Part shown: piece by piece, positions 8,571 to 18,378 of the stretch
How the letters are laid out: every line of letters begins with the position of its first letter
How positions within the stretch are numbered: the stretch's first letter is position 1
Source: Bacteroidales bacterium
Lineage (GTDB): Bacteria > Bacteroidota > Bacteroidia > Bacteroidales > GCA-2748055
Assembly: GCA_016936975.1 (NCBI GenBank)
Contig: JAFGWU010000089.1
Span: 1 to 62,518, forward strand
Length of the DNA: 62,518 nt
Reading direction: 5' to 3'
The notes under the pieces: generated by a model
What the model saw: the letters and a program-made list of their open reading frames with translations, nothing else
Told to the model about the DNA's origin: nothing
Databases searched by the model: none
Program-made: the position numbers and the translations under genes

Positions 8571-10589
8571 ATGATGAAGAAAATCTTTACTCTATGTGTT
8601 GGAGTTCTGGTTGCAGTAGCACTTATGGGACAGAACCCAACACACGAAGTCCAGAAAGCTTCCGTTTCTCCGGTTGTTGACGGGGAAATTGATGCGGTCT
8701 GGGATGAAGCCACATCGAACAACATCGATAAGAATTTCCAGTCGGAACTTCCGACCCTGGGAGCGTCGGGAGACACTTACTGGAAAGCCTTGTGGAGCGA
8801 AGGTGAAGGAATTTACGTTCTCCTTGTTGTGACCGATGATGAATTCTATCCCCATTACATCCCCGTCCCCGCAGGAAATTCCTGGGAATATGACAAGCCC
8901 GAGATCTATTTTGACTGTAATTCTTACAACCTGAAGGATGGACTGGGGCCCTCCGGAGAGGATGCCGGTAACGGGCACTACCAGTTTGCCCCCTTATTTG
9001 AGGCAGATTTTCTGGACGGTACCATGCTGGATTGCTCCGAGCACGGTGAGCAGGACCCCAGTGATGCAGGTGTTAAGTATGCCTTCCTGGTCACGGATCC
9101 CAACTATGTCGCCGAATACTTTGTCCCCTGGGATATCCTTGTGGACGGAACCGGCACTTTGTATGATCCCAACGAGCAACTGGGTTTCGATGTGACCATT
9201 ATCGACAGGGACCAGGGAGATGAAGCCCGTAAACGCGCCGTCTGGGCCAATGTGGGTGCCATAAATGAATCATGGAGTAATATGGATGATTGCGGCATTC
9301 TTACTTTTGCAGATGTCGGGGAGAAAGTATATGTGGAGACCATAACCCTGACCGGAGGAGATATCACTGAAAACAACCTCCCGCTGCAGATCCAGGCCGA
9401 AGTTCTTCCGGCAGATGCCACAAACAATTCCATTGCCTGGTCGGTTGAGAATGTCACAGGAAGGGCAAAAATTGATTCAAAGGGAGTACTTACCCCTGTT
9501 TTGGACGGGGAAGTAATTGTGACCGCCGCGGCTAAAGACGGATCCTATGTGGAGGCATATCTTACGGTGAATATCAGTAACCAGATCGTGTCAAAGTATG
9601 AGCTCAACCTGGTCAGGAACGGTTATTTTGACAGAGTTGATGATAATGGCAATGCTCTTGAATGGAGTGGCGGTCGTCCTGTGTATGATGGTGTCGTTTA
9701 CCTTGATCCCCCGGCAAATGGGGTCAATACCTGGGATTACACAATGACACAGCAGACTTTCGGATGCAACACTGAGGATCAGTATACCTTCAGTTTTGTA
9801 GCCTGGGCGGCCGAATCCGATACTTTCAATGTTGACTTTGAGGATTCCAATAATGGTTATAACAGGTATGGTACATCAACACATGAGTATTCTAACGGAG
9901 AGTCTGACTGGACCTTTGTAACGGAGACATCACCAACCAAATATGTCTTTGATGTCGTTTTCAATGAGAAGGTAGAAAACACCAATGAGTCCCTGCAGTT
10001 CATGCTTGGAAAGCATGATCCAGAGGTGTATATTGATAGTGTTGAGCTGATCAACAATAACGACCTGGCCCTGGTTACCGAATATACTCCTGTCGAATCG
10101 ATCACCGTTACGGCAGAAGGAGGTGATGCCACCGTGGCTGTTGGCGGCACATTACAGATGAATGCAGAAGTACTTCCTGCAGGTGCCACTCTTACAGGTG
10201 TGAGATGGAGCGTAGAACCCGGAACAGGCTGGGCTACCATCGATGAGGCCGGCATTATTACCGGAGACACAGCCGGTACAGTGACGGTTATTGCCTCGGC
10301 AAAGGATGACAGCAAAGTAACAGGAACACTGGATGTTACCGTTACATCGGGGGTAGGAATCCAGCAGCACGAGGTGAATACCCTGAAAGTGTATCCCAAT
10401 CCCGCTGTGAACGAACTGAACATTGTGCTTGGTACAGTAAATTCCACTTTAACCATTTACAACAGTGTTGGACAGAAAATGGAAGAAGTGTCCGTAAGCG
10501 GAATGGATTACAGACTTGATATAAGCGGCTATGCAAAAGGGATTTATTTTGTGAAGACCGGTAACAAAGTTGCGAAGTTTGTAAAGTAA
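8571..10589 (+). CDS. Secreted CBM9-like/Big2 protein with T9SS tail
   Basis: 672 residues with a signal peptide (MMKKIFTLCVGVLVAVALMGQ; the start could also be the second ATG, 8574). Residues about 22-245 resemble a family 9 carbohydrate-binding/DOMON-like beta-sandwich: SPVVDGEIDAVWDEA at the start, YWKALWSEGEGIYVLLVVTDD and AEYFVPWDIL later. Two bacterial Ig-like group 2 domains follow (around 255-335 and 515-590; each carries the ILPADAT- or VLPAGAT-type strand and a GTVTVIASAKD-type end), separated by a CBM4/9-like sandwich (NGYFDRVDDNGNALEW). A T9SS tail ends it (LKVYPNPAVNELN to GNKVAKFVK). There is no catalytic domain, so a glycan-binding or adhesive surface protein is likely. It is transcribed toward the SusD gene and separated from it by a two-way terminator. 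Confidence 0.85.
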   Translation: MMKKIFTLCVGVLVAVALMGQNPTHEVQKASVSPVVDGEIDAVWDEATSNNIDKNFQSELPTLGASGDTYWKALWSEGEGIYVLLVVTDDEFYPHYIPVPAGNSWEYDKPEIYFDCNSYNLKDGLGPSGEDAGNGHYQFAPLFEADFLDGTMLDCSEHGEQDPSDAGVKYAFLVTDPNYVAEYFVPWDILVDGTGTLYDPNEQLGFDVTIIDRDQGDEARKRAVWANVGAINESWSNMDDCGILTFADVGEKVYVETITLTGGDITENNLPLQIQAEVLPADATNNSIAWSVENVTGRAKIDSKGVLTPVLDGEVIVTAAAKDGSYVEAYLTVNISNQIVSKYELNLVRNGYFDRVDDNGNALEWSGGRPVYDGVVYLDPPANGVNTWDYTMTQQTFGCNTEDQYTFSFVAWAAESDTFNVDFEDSNNGYNRYGTSTHEYSNGESDWTFVTETSPTKYVFDVVFNEKVENTNESLQFMLGKHDPEVYIDSVELINNNDLALVTEYTPVESITVTAEGGDATVAVGGTLQMNAEVLPAGATLTGVRWSVEPGTGWATIDEAGIITGDTAGTVTVIASAKDDSKVTGTLDVTVTSGVGIQQHEVNTLKVYPNPAVNELNIVLGTVNSTLTIYNSVGQKMEEVSVSGMDYRLDISGYAKGIYFVKTGNKVAKFVK

Positions 10590-10608
10590 TATCTATTAAA
10601 ATTCTATG

Positions 10609-10639
10609 AAAAAAGGCTGTCCCGAGGACAGCCTTTTTT
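10609..10639. terminator. Strong bidirectional rho-independent terminator
   Basis: A perfect inverted repeat: six A, then GGCTGTCC at 10615-10622, loop CGA, then GGACAGCC at 10626-10633, then six T (10634-10639). It has a U-tract in both directions. It lies between the ends of the plus-strand CBM9-like gene and the minus-strand SusD gene, so it can terminate both transcripts. Confidence 0.93.
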
Positions 10640-10666
10640 ATATCATATAACCTTCGTATGGATTCC

Positions 10667-12211
10667 TTATTCAAACGGAAGGTACCAGTTATCGGGGTTC
10701 ATCAGGCGGGAACGGATTTCGTTATACTGAGGAGTTCCTTCGAATTTTGCGGCTACTTTGTCTGCCAGGTACTCAGGCTCATTCCGGCGTTCTGCAATGC
10801 GTACCAGGTCGGCCCACCGTTTGCCTTCGAAGGCCAGTTCCAGGGCTCTTTCCTCAATAATAAGATCTTCAATATACCGGATCCTGTCCTCACCTGCCAG
10901 TTCTTCGGGAACTTCTTTTTCATTCAGGTAAACCCTGCCCCTGACCCCGAGGTTTCTTGACCAACGTGCAAATTCTGCGGGTTTGGGATTCACATTATTG
11001 ACGCCCTGGTTCAGCAACATCAGGGCATATTCCTGGGATGTCTCGTCCCCCAGGCGATTGTATGCTTCTGCCAGCAACAGATGGAGGTCGGCTGCCCTTG
11101 AGATGATGATATCTGAACCGAACGGATCATTCCGGTCAATTTCATACTTGGTGATATAGGTATAATCCCCTGATGAAATAGCAGTTGAATCCAAATCAAA
11201 AGTTATCCCCAGTCCCCTGTACAGGTCTCCTTCAGGACCTGAGGCAGGGACCTGGTTTAAAAAAGAATTCACCAGGACTGTTGAAGGTTTTACCATATAC
11301 CCGAAGTCATATCCGAACAGGTCTGCAAGCGGGTTATTCTGTTGTTCCACCGAGGAAAACGGGATCACGGAAATATTTTCAAGTTCAGCGGTCTCGGCGT
11401 TCAGAAAAATCGTGCTCCATGCCTCATTCTGGTAAGTCCTGTCAACCTTGAGCAGGGAGGTCTGGTTGAGGTAACTCTCACAGGCCAGTTTGAGGTAGGC
11501 AGCTGCATTCTGATAATCATTCTTCTCGAGATAGAGTTCACCCAGGAGCGCTTTCGTGTTTACATAATAAGCTATTTTTAATTCCTCCCGCTCCGTTCCG
11601 ACAGATGCGTCGAAGATATAAGGGATGAGCTGGTTGATCAAAGTATCGATCATCACCTCTTTGGTCATGACATTCCGTGACAGGTCCTCCGGCAGGGTAA
11701 CAAGGTTATCCTCAATGTATGCAGCCTGGTTGTAAATTCGCACCAGGGTAAAGTATGTCCAGGCACGCATGCTGATCAGGGCTCCTTTGGCATAATACGC
11801 TCTATACTCATTAAATTCCCTGTCGTACTCTCCCACCTTGTCGATATTGGCAAGGACCTCATTGATATTGACAATAACTTTATACAAATCGGCTGGATCA
11901 GTATACGGATTATCGCCCGAAAAGACCTGATTATTGAGTTCTGCCAGGTGCATATCGGCATTCATGGTTACATCCATCGCATCGGACCGGAGCCCGTCCA
12001 GGACAATCAGTTTTGGCATTGCTTCCTGGAGGGATATAATGGCCCCCTTTTCCGAGATTTCTGCATCGATGGATGTCTTGTAATGCACATCAGGTGTGAT
12101 CCGGTCCCCGGCTGTTCTGTTGAAAAAATCCTCACTGCATCCCGCTGTCAGAATCAAAAATGCGCTGAGGAGTACCGGAACAAAGTGTTTGAAATAGTAT
12201 CTCGTTTTCAT
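10667..12211 (-). CDS. SusD/RagB-family surface glycan-binding lipoprotein (second module)
   Basis: 514 residues with a lipoprotein signal ending in LILTAGC; Cys25 would be lipidated, and the S-E-D that follows fits the surface-export pattern of Bacteroidota lipoproteins. The body is SusD-like: helical TPR-type segments (ALISMRAWTYFTLVRIYNQ; ALLGELYLEKNDYQNAAAYLK) and the typical C-terminal block (IIEERALELAFEGKRWADLVRIAERR). SusD proteins cap the SusC channel and hand over glycans or peptides. It is the last gene of the six-gene operon, 18 nt after its SusC. The ligand cannot be read from sequence. Confidence 0.95.
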   Translation of the reverse strand: MKTRYYFKHFVPVLLSAFLILTAGCSEDFFNRTAGDRITPDVHYKTSIDAEISEKGAIISLQEAMPKLIVLDGLRSDAMDVTMNADMHLAELNNQVFSGDNPYTDPADLYKVIVNINEVLANIDKVGEYDREFNEYRAYYAKGALISMRAWTYFTLVRIYNQAAYIEDNLVTLPEDLSRNVMTKEVMIDTLINQLIPYIFDASVGTEREELKIAYYVNTKALLGELYLEKNDYQNAAAYLKLACESYLNQTSLLKVDRTYQNEAWSTIFLNAETAELENISVIPFSSVEQQNNPLADLFGYDFGYMVKPSTVLVNSFLNQVPASGPEGDLYRGLGITFDLDSTAISSGDYTYITKYEIDRNDPFGSDIIISRAADLHLLLAEAYNRLGDETSQEYALMLLNQGVNNVNPKPAEFARWSRNLGVRGRVYLNEKEVPEELAGEDRIRYIEDLIIEERALELAFEGKRWADLVRIAERRNEPEYLADKVAAKFEGTPQYNEIRSRLMNPDNWYLPFE

Positions 12212-12229
12212 CTTGGATATATTTTCCTG

Positions 12230-15200
12230 TTATAAATTCAATTTTATGCCGGCAATGAAAGATCGGGTACGGGGCATCATTCCATAATCCACTCCCATAT
12301 GGTACGGACTGTTCGAATAAATGAATTCCGGGTCATATCCGCTATAGCTGGTTAAAGTCAGGGGATTGGTTGCCGTAATATAGATGGTGATGCCTTTTGT
12401 AAGTCCGGCAACGGATGAAAGAAAATAACTCAGGGTCAGCTGGTCCATTCGTACGAATGATCCATCCTCTATCCAGCGGTCGGAAAAAACCGTATTTCCT
12501 GTGGGATCCCCGTAGCTGGCCCTCGGCATGGTTGCGTTTGTGTTGGAAGGGCTCCATCTTTCAAGCACCGATACCGACTGGTTGCTGTATGTATCCATCG
12601 ACTCGGTTTTAAATTTCATAAAATTGTACACATCATTTCCAACTGAATAATAGAAGAGTAACGACAGCTCAAGATTCTTATAGGAGAGTGCCATGTGAAC
12701 ATCTCCAAAAAGATCCGGATTGGGATCACCGATATTCCTCCTGTCATTTTCATCAATGGTATTATCTCCATTGAAATCCATATATTTTATGTCCCCGGGC
12801 TCCATAGGAATACCCTTCGGACCGGTAATGGTACCTGCTTCTGATTCGGAAATGATGCCATCGGTCACATACCCGTAATAGGCATTGATCGGCCCTCCTT
12901 CCTCGGTTATCAGTTCTGCTCCGGCTATTGATGTAATAATAAAATCGGCAGCGGGATTGAGGAAATCCAGGCTGGTAATCTCTGTGATTACTTTACTCAC
13001 CGAACCTCCGACTGTCCAGACAAAACTCCCTGCCTGCAGGCGGGCATCCGCAGCTACCTCCATACCTGTTATCTTCAGTTTGCCGCCATTGTCGTAATAC
13101 TTTGTAAAACCGAAAGAGGACGGAAGTTCCTGTTCAATAATCAGGTTGTTCACGCTGGCTGTAAAGAAATCGGCGTGCAGGCTCACTGACTGCCTCAGGA
13201 CAGAAAGATCCATTCCCGCATTGATCGTGTGTTTCTTTTCAAGTTCCAGCTCTTCATTTGGGATTGCTTCGCGGGTCAGTACCCCGTCGCCGTTCAGCCT
13301 GCGGTTGGTATAGTAGAGTTTCGAATAGTCATAAACCGTGCTGAACATGTTCCCGGTAATGGAATAAGATCCTCTCAGCTTCAGGTCCTCGAGCCAGGCG
13401 GCCCGGTTCAGAAAACTTTCCGAGGAGAGTCGCCAGGCAGCACCCAGGGAGGGATAAAAATTATACCGGTGGTCGCTGTTGACTGCGGAGTTTCCATCAT
13501 ATGAAAGGTTCGCGCTGACCAGGTACTTGTTTCTGAAACTGTAGTCGATCAATCCAAAATAGGACACCCATGCCAGTTCCCTGTTATCGCCGTTGGTGGT
13601 CTGCAGGTAACTGTACTGGGAACCGTCCCCGAGACTTTTAAAATCATCCGATGGTGTGTTCAGATCCCGGCTCAGGTTGTATTTATAACTGTTTTCCATA
13701 TACCGGAATCCTGCATTGGCAATAAGGCTGTGGCCGGAGGGGGTTGTATTCGTATAGGTCAGCATGGTATGATTCTGGGTGGACCGGAACTCATAAACAA
13801 AATCTCCCGGGCTGTTATAGGCGGAGTCAACCTGCACCATACCGAGATCGGGCAGGAAAATATTCTCCCGTGAATTATTAAAGTTAATCCCCCAGAGGGT
13901 TGAAAGGTTAAAATGTTCATTAAACCTGTATTCTGCCTTTATGGAAGACAGAAAATGGTAGTTCCGGTTTATCCCCAGGGCATTGCTGACGATCGCATAG
14001 GGATTGCTAACGTTAAAGAAACCCACATCATCGAGGTAGGTAAGGTCCTCACCCGTGGCTTCATCCCGCGCCAGGGGAGCCATAACCGGAGGTTTCAACA
14101 GAGCCGAGGTCACCGGGTTTTTCCATGTGGTAGGCCCCTGGTTCGCCAGTTCGCTGTCGGCCAGTGATAACTTGGCATTGGGGGTTACCGAAAATCTATC
14201 GGTAATGTTGACCTTACCGTTAATTCGCAGGTTAAACCGGTTATACCTGGAATTCTCGTAAATGCCATTGTGTTTAAGATATCCGACAGAGACATTGTAG
14301 GTAGCTATATCATCACCACCTTTAAGGAAAAAGTAGAATTTGTAAAGTGCAGCCGGCCGGTATATCACTTCCTGCCAGTCGGACCTGTTATGATACTTAT
14401 AATAATCTTTTGAGGAAGGGCCGCCATTCAACCAGGGAACCATGGCATCAATCTGTCCGGCATCCAGTCCCTGTGAATTCAGCACCTCTTTAAAATAGCT
14501 CTCAAACTGGGAGGCATTGAGCAGGCTCATTTTTTCCGGAACCAGTGAGATGCCTCCACTGCCGGCAAACTTAATCACGGTACTGGCTTCAGCCTTTTGT
14601 TCCGTGTTCACGTAAATGACGCCGTGGGAACCCGCGGACCCCAGGTAGGAAACGCCGTCTCTTATCACGGATATATCGGATATATCTTCAATATCCAGCA
14701 CATCAAGGGGATTCAGTGCAAAACCTTCCATCAGGCTTTGCTTCGCATAAGCGTAATCGTGAATCATGCCGTCGATGAATAACAACGGCTCCGTATTTGC
14801 AAACAGGGAAGAGAATCCACGCAGGTTCATAAAAGTTCTGTGCCCCGGCATTCCGGACTGCTCGATGACCGACATCCCGGGAACTCTGCCCTGGAGGCTC
14901 TGGTCGAAGGAGGTGGTATTGGACAGCGTAATCTCCCTCTGTGAAAGGGATGTTACAGGGAACAGGGCATCCTTCATGATTTGTGGACCTGCAGGTGTAT
15001 TATAAGGATTATCCATGGAACTGAACCGGGATTGCACCAGTGAAATTTCAATGAAATCCCTCCCATTCAGGTAGATCTGCCTGATGTTGTACCCCGGCAG
15101 GTTGACGATGATCTCTGCCTGCAGGTCGGGAACTGAAATGGTAAATGCCCCCTGTTCATCCGTTGCCGTGGAGGCACCGGTAGAAGAGACCGATATGGCA

Positions 15201-15352
15201 ACCATACTCAGGGGTAATCCGGTACCCGATTCTTTTACCACACCTGTAATTTCTCTCCCGGTTGTCTGTGCCTTCAGGGATGTTACAAAGAGGCCCGTAA
15301 TAAACAGGGTAATCAGGAGCAGGCGGATGGAAAATAATCTGTTTTTTGTCAT
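12230..15352 (-). CDS. SusC/RagA-like TonB-dependent outer-membrane receptor (divergent plug region)
   Basis: 1,040 residues. A signal peptide is followed by a carboxypeptidase-regulatory-like domain (GVVKESGTGLPLSMVAISV, about 35-110), a plug domain (about 140-250) and a beta-barrel ending in RSFIAGIKLNL. The plug is unusual. The VVVGYG-type segment that normally joins the first domain to the plug and acts as TonB contact is absent; in its place is a stretch around DNPYNTPAGPQIMKDALFP. Other SusC hallmarks are recognisable, such as LQGRVPGMSV and the plug end ISVIRDGVSYLGSAGSHGVIYV. It forms a transport pair with the SusD 18 nt downstream and follows a FAS1 lipoprotein gene by 43 nt. The family is certain; how it is energised is open. 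Confidence 0.94.
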   Translation of the reverse strand: MTKNRLFSIRLLLITLFITGLFVTSLKAQTTGREITGVVKESGTGLPLSMVAISVSSTGASTATDEQGAFTISVPDLQAEIIVNLPGYNIRQIYLNGRDFIEISLVQSRFSSMDNPYNTPAGPQIMKDALFPVTSLSQREITLSNTTSFDQSLQGRVPGMSVIEQSGMPGHRTFMNLRGFSSLFANTEPLLFIDGMIHDYAYAKQSLMEGFALNPLDVLDIEDISDISVIRDGVSYLGSAGSHGVIYVNTEQKAEASTVIKFAGSGGISLVPEKMSLLNASQFESYFKEVLNSQGLDAGQIDAMVPWLNGGPSSKDYYKYHNRSDWQEVIYRPAALYKFYFFLKGGDDIATYNVSVGYLKHNGIYENSRYNRFNLRINGKVNITDRFSVTPNAKLSLADSELANQGPTTWKNPVTSALLKPPVMAPLARDEATGEDLTYLDDVGFFNVSNPYAIVSNALGINRNYHFLSSIKAEYRFNEHFNLSTLWGINFNNSRENIFLPDLGMVQVDSAYNSPGDFVYEFRSTQNHTMLTYTNTTPSGHSLIANAGFRYMENSYKYNLSRDLNTPSDDFKSLGDGSQYSYLQTTNGDNRELAWVSYFGLIDYSFRNKYLVSANLSYDGNSAVNSDHRYNFYPSLGAAWRLSSESFLNRAAWLEDLKLRGSYSITGNMFSTVYDYSKLYYTNRRLNGDGVLTREAIPNEELELEKKHTINAGMDLSVLRQSVSLHADFFTASVNNLIIEQELPSSFGFTKYYDNGGKLKITGMEVAADARLQAGSFVWTVGGSVSKVITEITSLDFLNPAADFIITSIAGAELITEEGGPINAYYGYVTDGIISESEAGTITGPKGIPMEPGDIKYMDFNGDNTIDENDRRNIGDPNPDLFGDVHMALSYKNLELSLLFYYSVGNDVYNFMKFKTESMDTYSNQSVSVLERWSPSNTNATMPRASYGDPTGNTVFSDRWIEDGSFVRMDQLTLSYFLSSVAGLTKGITIYITATNPLTLTSYSGYDPEFIYSNSPYHMGVDYGMMPRTRSFIAGIKLNL

Positions 15353-15395
15353 CTCTAAACCATTTTAGTTTGTTGAACAGGGATTCATTATTCAA

Positions 15396-16883
15396 TTAAT
15401 CAACGGGAGTTAATGTGATATAATCCCAGAAAAGCAATCCCGGGCTTTTCGCCACCACCCTGATCGTATGTCTTGTGGTGGTGGTCCAGTCAAATACTCC
15501 CCAGCTGGTAGACTCTGCAGGATCTGTGGATTTAATAAGAGCCGTATTCACTCCGTCCACATAAACAGCATAATTAATCTGGCCGCTCCAGAGGTTGGAT
15601 GTCATATTGTATTTGCCTTTCATGATTTTTGGAGTGGTAATTTCACACCACCACCATCCGCTCATGCTCAGGCAATCATCGTTTAAAACCCAGCCGGTAT
15701 CATGATCCTTAAAATAGTACAGCAGGTAGTCGCCTTCCCATTTGATATATTTAAACGTATTCTGCCCGTCGAACCACCTCATGTAATATTTACCGAAATA
15801 GTCGCCCTGCTTCATTTCGAAGTAGTCGGTTGTTTCAAACTGGATGACTGTTGGTTCGGGTTCAAAAACAGTCAGAAGATCATTGATGGTGTGCACCGTG
15901 CCATTCTTTGCAGGGTAATTGGAGTGGTTTATGATAAAACCGGTATACTGTTCGGATTCAACCTGTAAATTGAGTTTGTAGTCCTCGGCAATTCTTACAT
16001 CGATATTATTGTCATAGGAGAGGATGGGATAGACCCTTGATTCCAGTTGATTCAGGTAATAGGTTTCTCCGAGGCAGTGGTACTCCATATACCTGTAAAA
16101 TTCATTTTCGAGATAGGTTATGCTGTCGGGTGCATCGGTGAAATAGGTGATCAATTGATCGATATTTGAAATACCATACCTGTTGAAGGTAGTATCGGTA
16201 ACGGCCAGGATCGTGAAACGGGTACGTGCATCTTTGTTTCCATACGGGAAGTCGATCACATTCAGGGTGTCGCTCAGGCCGGTGCGGTCCAGACCTTCTT
16301 TAAACAGCGAGAAGGATGGATTACTGGCGAGGAATTCATAAACGCTCATCTTTACGGGCTCGATAACCCGATCAATTAAATGGATCACCCCGTTTGCAGC
16401 AGATATATTACGTTTTATTATCAGGCTCTGTTTATTAACGATGATTTCAGCGCCGTCGAACTCGGTAACCAGGTAATCGCCCAGTGCATTCAGATCACGA
16501 ATGGCACCCAGACCGAAATCTCCTGTTTCCATTCTGCTTGGAACCATGTGGTTCATTGCAAGATCTTTCAGGAATTCTTCAGAAAAATCAGTATAGGAGG
16601 AGACTCCATTTTCAGTATAATAAGCTTCCATTGCGTCGTTTGTTGGAAGAAACACGGTAAATGGACCGCGCACGCTCAGCAGGCTGTTCAATCCCGTGGT
16701 TTCCAGGATTCCTGCAAATTCGGAATATTGAGGATTACTGGCGATGTATTCGGTGATAACCTGTTCGGCTGACTCAACTTCCCACAGAACCGGATCTTCG
16801 TCACAACCTGATAAAAGCAATGCCAACAGTAATACAAATAATTGACTGCCTCGTGAGAGGAGTTGCCGGGCTGTTGTTTTCAT
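15396..16883 (-). CDS. FAS1 (fasciclin) domain lipoprotein, two FAS1 domains plus C-terminal beta domain
   Basis: The chosen start is the ATG ending at 16883 (MKTTARQLLSRGSQLF...), because it gives a clean lipoprotein signal (LALLLSGC, Cys27) and leaves a 22-nt gap after SusD. An in-frame ATG at 16916 would overlap SusD by 11 nt. Two FAS1 domains follow: the first with GPFTVFLPTNDAMEAY and the closing NGVIHLIDRVIEP, the second closing with NGTVHTINDLLTVFEP. The last 130 or so residues are rich in Trp and Tyr and look like a beta-sandwich (MSGWWWCEITTP; TRHTIRVVAKSPG), possibly binding carbohydrate. FAS1 domains are extracellular adhesion modules. It lies between SusD of module 1 and SusC of module 2 and probably acts as an accessory surface protein of the second SusCD pair. 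Confidence 0.88.
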   Translation of the reverse strand: MKTTARQLLSRGSQLFVLLLALLLSGCDEDPVLWEVESAEQVITEYIASNPQYSEFAGILETTGLNSLLSVRGPFTVFLPTNDAMEAYYTENGVSSYTDFSEEFLKDLAMNHMVPSRMETGDFGLGAIRDLNALGDYLVTEFDGAEIIVNKQSLIIKRNISAANGVIHLIDRVIEPVKMSVYEFLASNPSFSLFKEGLDRTGLSDTLNVIDFPYGNKDARTRFTILAVTDTTFNRYGISNIDQLITYFTDAPDSITYLENEFYRYMEYHCLGETYYLNQLESRVYPILSYDNNIDVRIAEDYKLNLQVESEQYTGFIINHSNYPAKNGTVHTINDLLTVFEPEPTVIQFETTDYFEMKQGDYFGKYYMRWFDGQNTFKYIKWEGDYLLYYFKDHDTGWVLNDDCLSMSGWWWCEITTPKIMKGKYNMTSNLWSGQINYAVYVDGVNTALIKSTDPAESTSWGVFDWTTTTRHTIRVVAKSPGLLFWDYITLTPVD

Positions 16884-16905
16884 TGGAGTATCTTTTTGAA
16901 TTTTA

Positions 16906-18360
16906 TTACCGATCATAATATGGATTTTGTTCCAGGTTCTGATTATACTTCAGTTCATTCTCCGGGATGGGCAGGTAATAGCTGAGGGTATCGTAAACCT
17001 TGGTTCTAAGGATGGCCTGCTGTTTGATATCAGCGCCCGACAGGATCATATTAATAATGATCTGCTTGTTTTCAAAATGGTTCCGTTTGGCCGCACGCAG
17101 GAGGTCGAACCACCGTTTCCCTTCGAAAAGAAATTCCCTTCCCCGTTCATCGAGGATCTTCTGCCTCAGCAGTACTTTGTCGGTTTCATTCTCATAAGGC
17201 ATTCCTGCGCGCAAAAGCGTTTCAGCGATCAGCTCGTTGGCATCGACAAACCTGTCCAGCTCAATGCAGGCTTCTGCCTTCATCAGCAGGATATCCGCAT
17301 ACCTGTAAAGGATCCAGTTTGCATCCCTTTCGGTAATGATCCTGGGTACCAGGCCGAGTCCATCTTTTCCCTGGTATTTCCAGACGGCTCCTTTCCCTCC
17401 GAATCGTCTCATGTCTTCCGAGAGCAGGATCCGGTTAATGTTCTTATTAACCAGGGATACCTGGTTACCGCCCGCGAAAGAGATCATGTTATAATAAATC
17501 GGGTTCTCCTGTCCCTCGAGGTCGTCATTGTACTGGATCTCAATGATGCCTTCAACCGGTGAATTTCCGGGATAATAGATGTTAAATAAGGTTTCTGTGG
17601 GTTCCAGTCCGTATAATCCTGAACTGATAATCGCATCGCAATAATCAATGCATTTTTGGTATTGTTCATCCCATAAATACACATCGGCCAGGAGGGCCAT
17701 GATGGAATATTTATTGGCCCGGCCGTAAAAATAATCGGTTCCCAGGAACTCGGTTGTATAGGCCAGGTCTTTGGCATACAGGAGATCCTCTATAACCTGA
17801 TGAAGGACCTCCTTCTCCGTGCTTTTCGGTACAAACAGATTGGATGTATCAGAGATGGAAGCTTCCAGGACCAGCGGGACATCCTTCCATAACCGTACCA
17901 GGTAAAAGAAGGCCATCGAACGTATGAAAAGGGCTTCCGCTTCAATGGCGTCTTTCATTTCCGGGGTGAAGGTCTGGTCTTTCTCAAACACTTCATCATC
18001 GTAATACATCAGCGTGTTTGCCAGGTTGATGGCGGTATAGTAGTTATCCCAGTTGATGACCGAATTGGTGGGACTGATGTTGCTGGCAGCAATCTTGTCA
18101 TACTCGGTATAATTGTTACCGGTGAATTCTACCAGGTCGGCTCTCAGCTCTCCGAATATCAGTGATTGCTGGCTGGAATTGCGGAGGGCATCATAGGCTG
18201 CAGCCAGTGCTCCTTCCACGTCTGCTGTCTTGGTCCAGAACTTTTCCTTGATGAGGTCATTTTCCGGAGCTATGGATAACCAGTCGGTACAGGACGCAAA
18301 TACCATCAAACCGGAGAGTGCAAAAATTTTTATAAATCGTTTCATATGATGTTTTTTCAT
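16906..18360 (-). CDS. SusD/RagB-family lipoprotein (first module)
   Basis: 484 residues; lipoprotein signal MKKHHMKRFIKIFALSGLM followed by VFASC (Cys24). The second Met (start at 18345) is an equally good start. The SusD fold is seen from the early WSLIAPEND-like segment (DWLSIAPENDLIKEKFWTK), the helical AEALFIRSMAFFYLVRLWKDVPLVL block and the C-terminal ILDERGREFLFEGKRWFDLLRAAKR block, ending with the YLPIPENELKYNQNLEQNP stretch common in RagB-type proteins. It sits 18 nt after its SusC partner and 22 nt before the second FAS1 gene. It would bind the imported polymer at the surface and close the SusC channel. Confidence 0.96.
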   Translation of the reverse strand: MKKHHMKRFIKIFALSGLMVFASCTDWLSIAPENDLIKEKFWTKTADVEGALAAAYDALRNSSQQSLIFGELRADLVEFTGNNYTEYDKIAASNISPTNSVINWDNYYTAINLANTLMYYDDEVFEKDQTFTPEMKDAIEAEALFIRSMAFFYLVRLWKDVPLVLEASISDTSNLFVPKSTEKEVLHQVIEDLLYAKDLAYTTEFLGTDYFYGRANKYSIMALLADVYLWDEQYQKCIDYCDAIISSGLYGLEPTETLFNIYYPGNSPVEGIIEIQYNDDLEGQENPIYYNMISFAGGNQVSLVNKNINRILLSEDMRRFGGKGAVWKYQGKDGLGLVPRIITERDANWILYRYADILLMKAEACIELDRFVDANELIAETLLRAGMPYENETDKVLLRQKILDERGREFLFEGKRWFDLLRAAKRNHFENKQIIINMILSGADIKQQAILRTKVYDTLSYYLPIPENELKYNQNLEQNPYYDR

Positions 18361-18378
18361 GACTGATTATTTTGGTTA

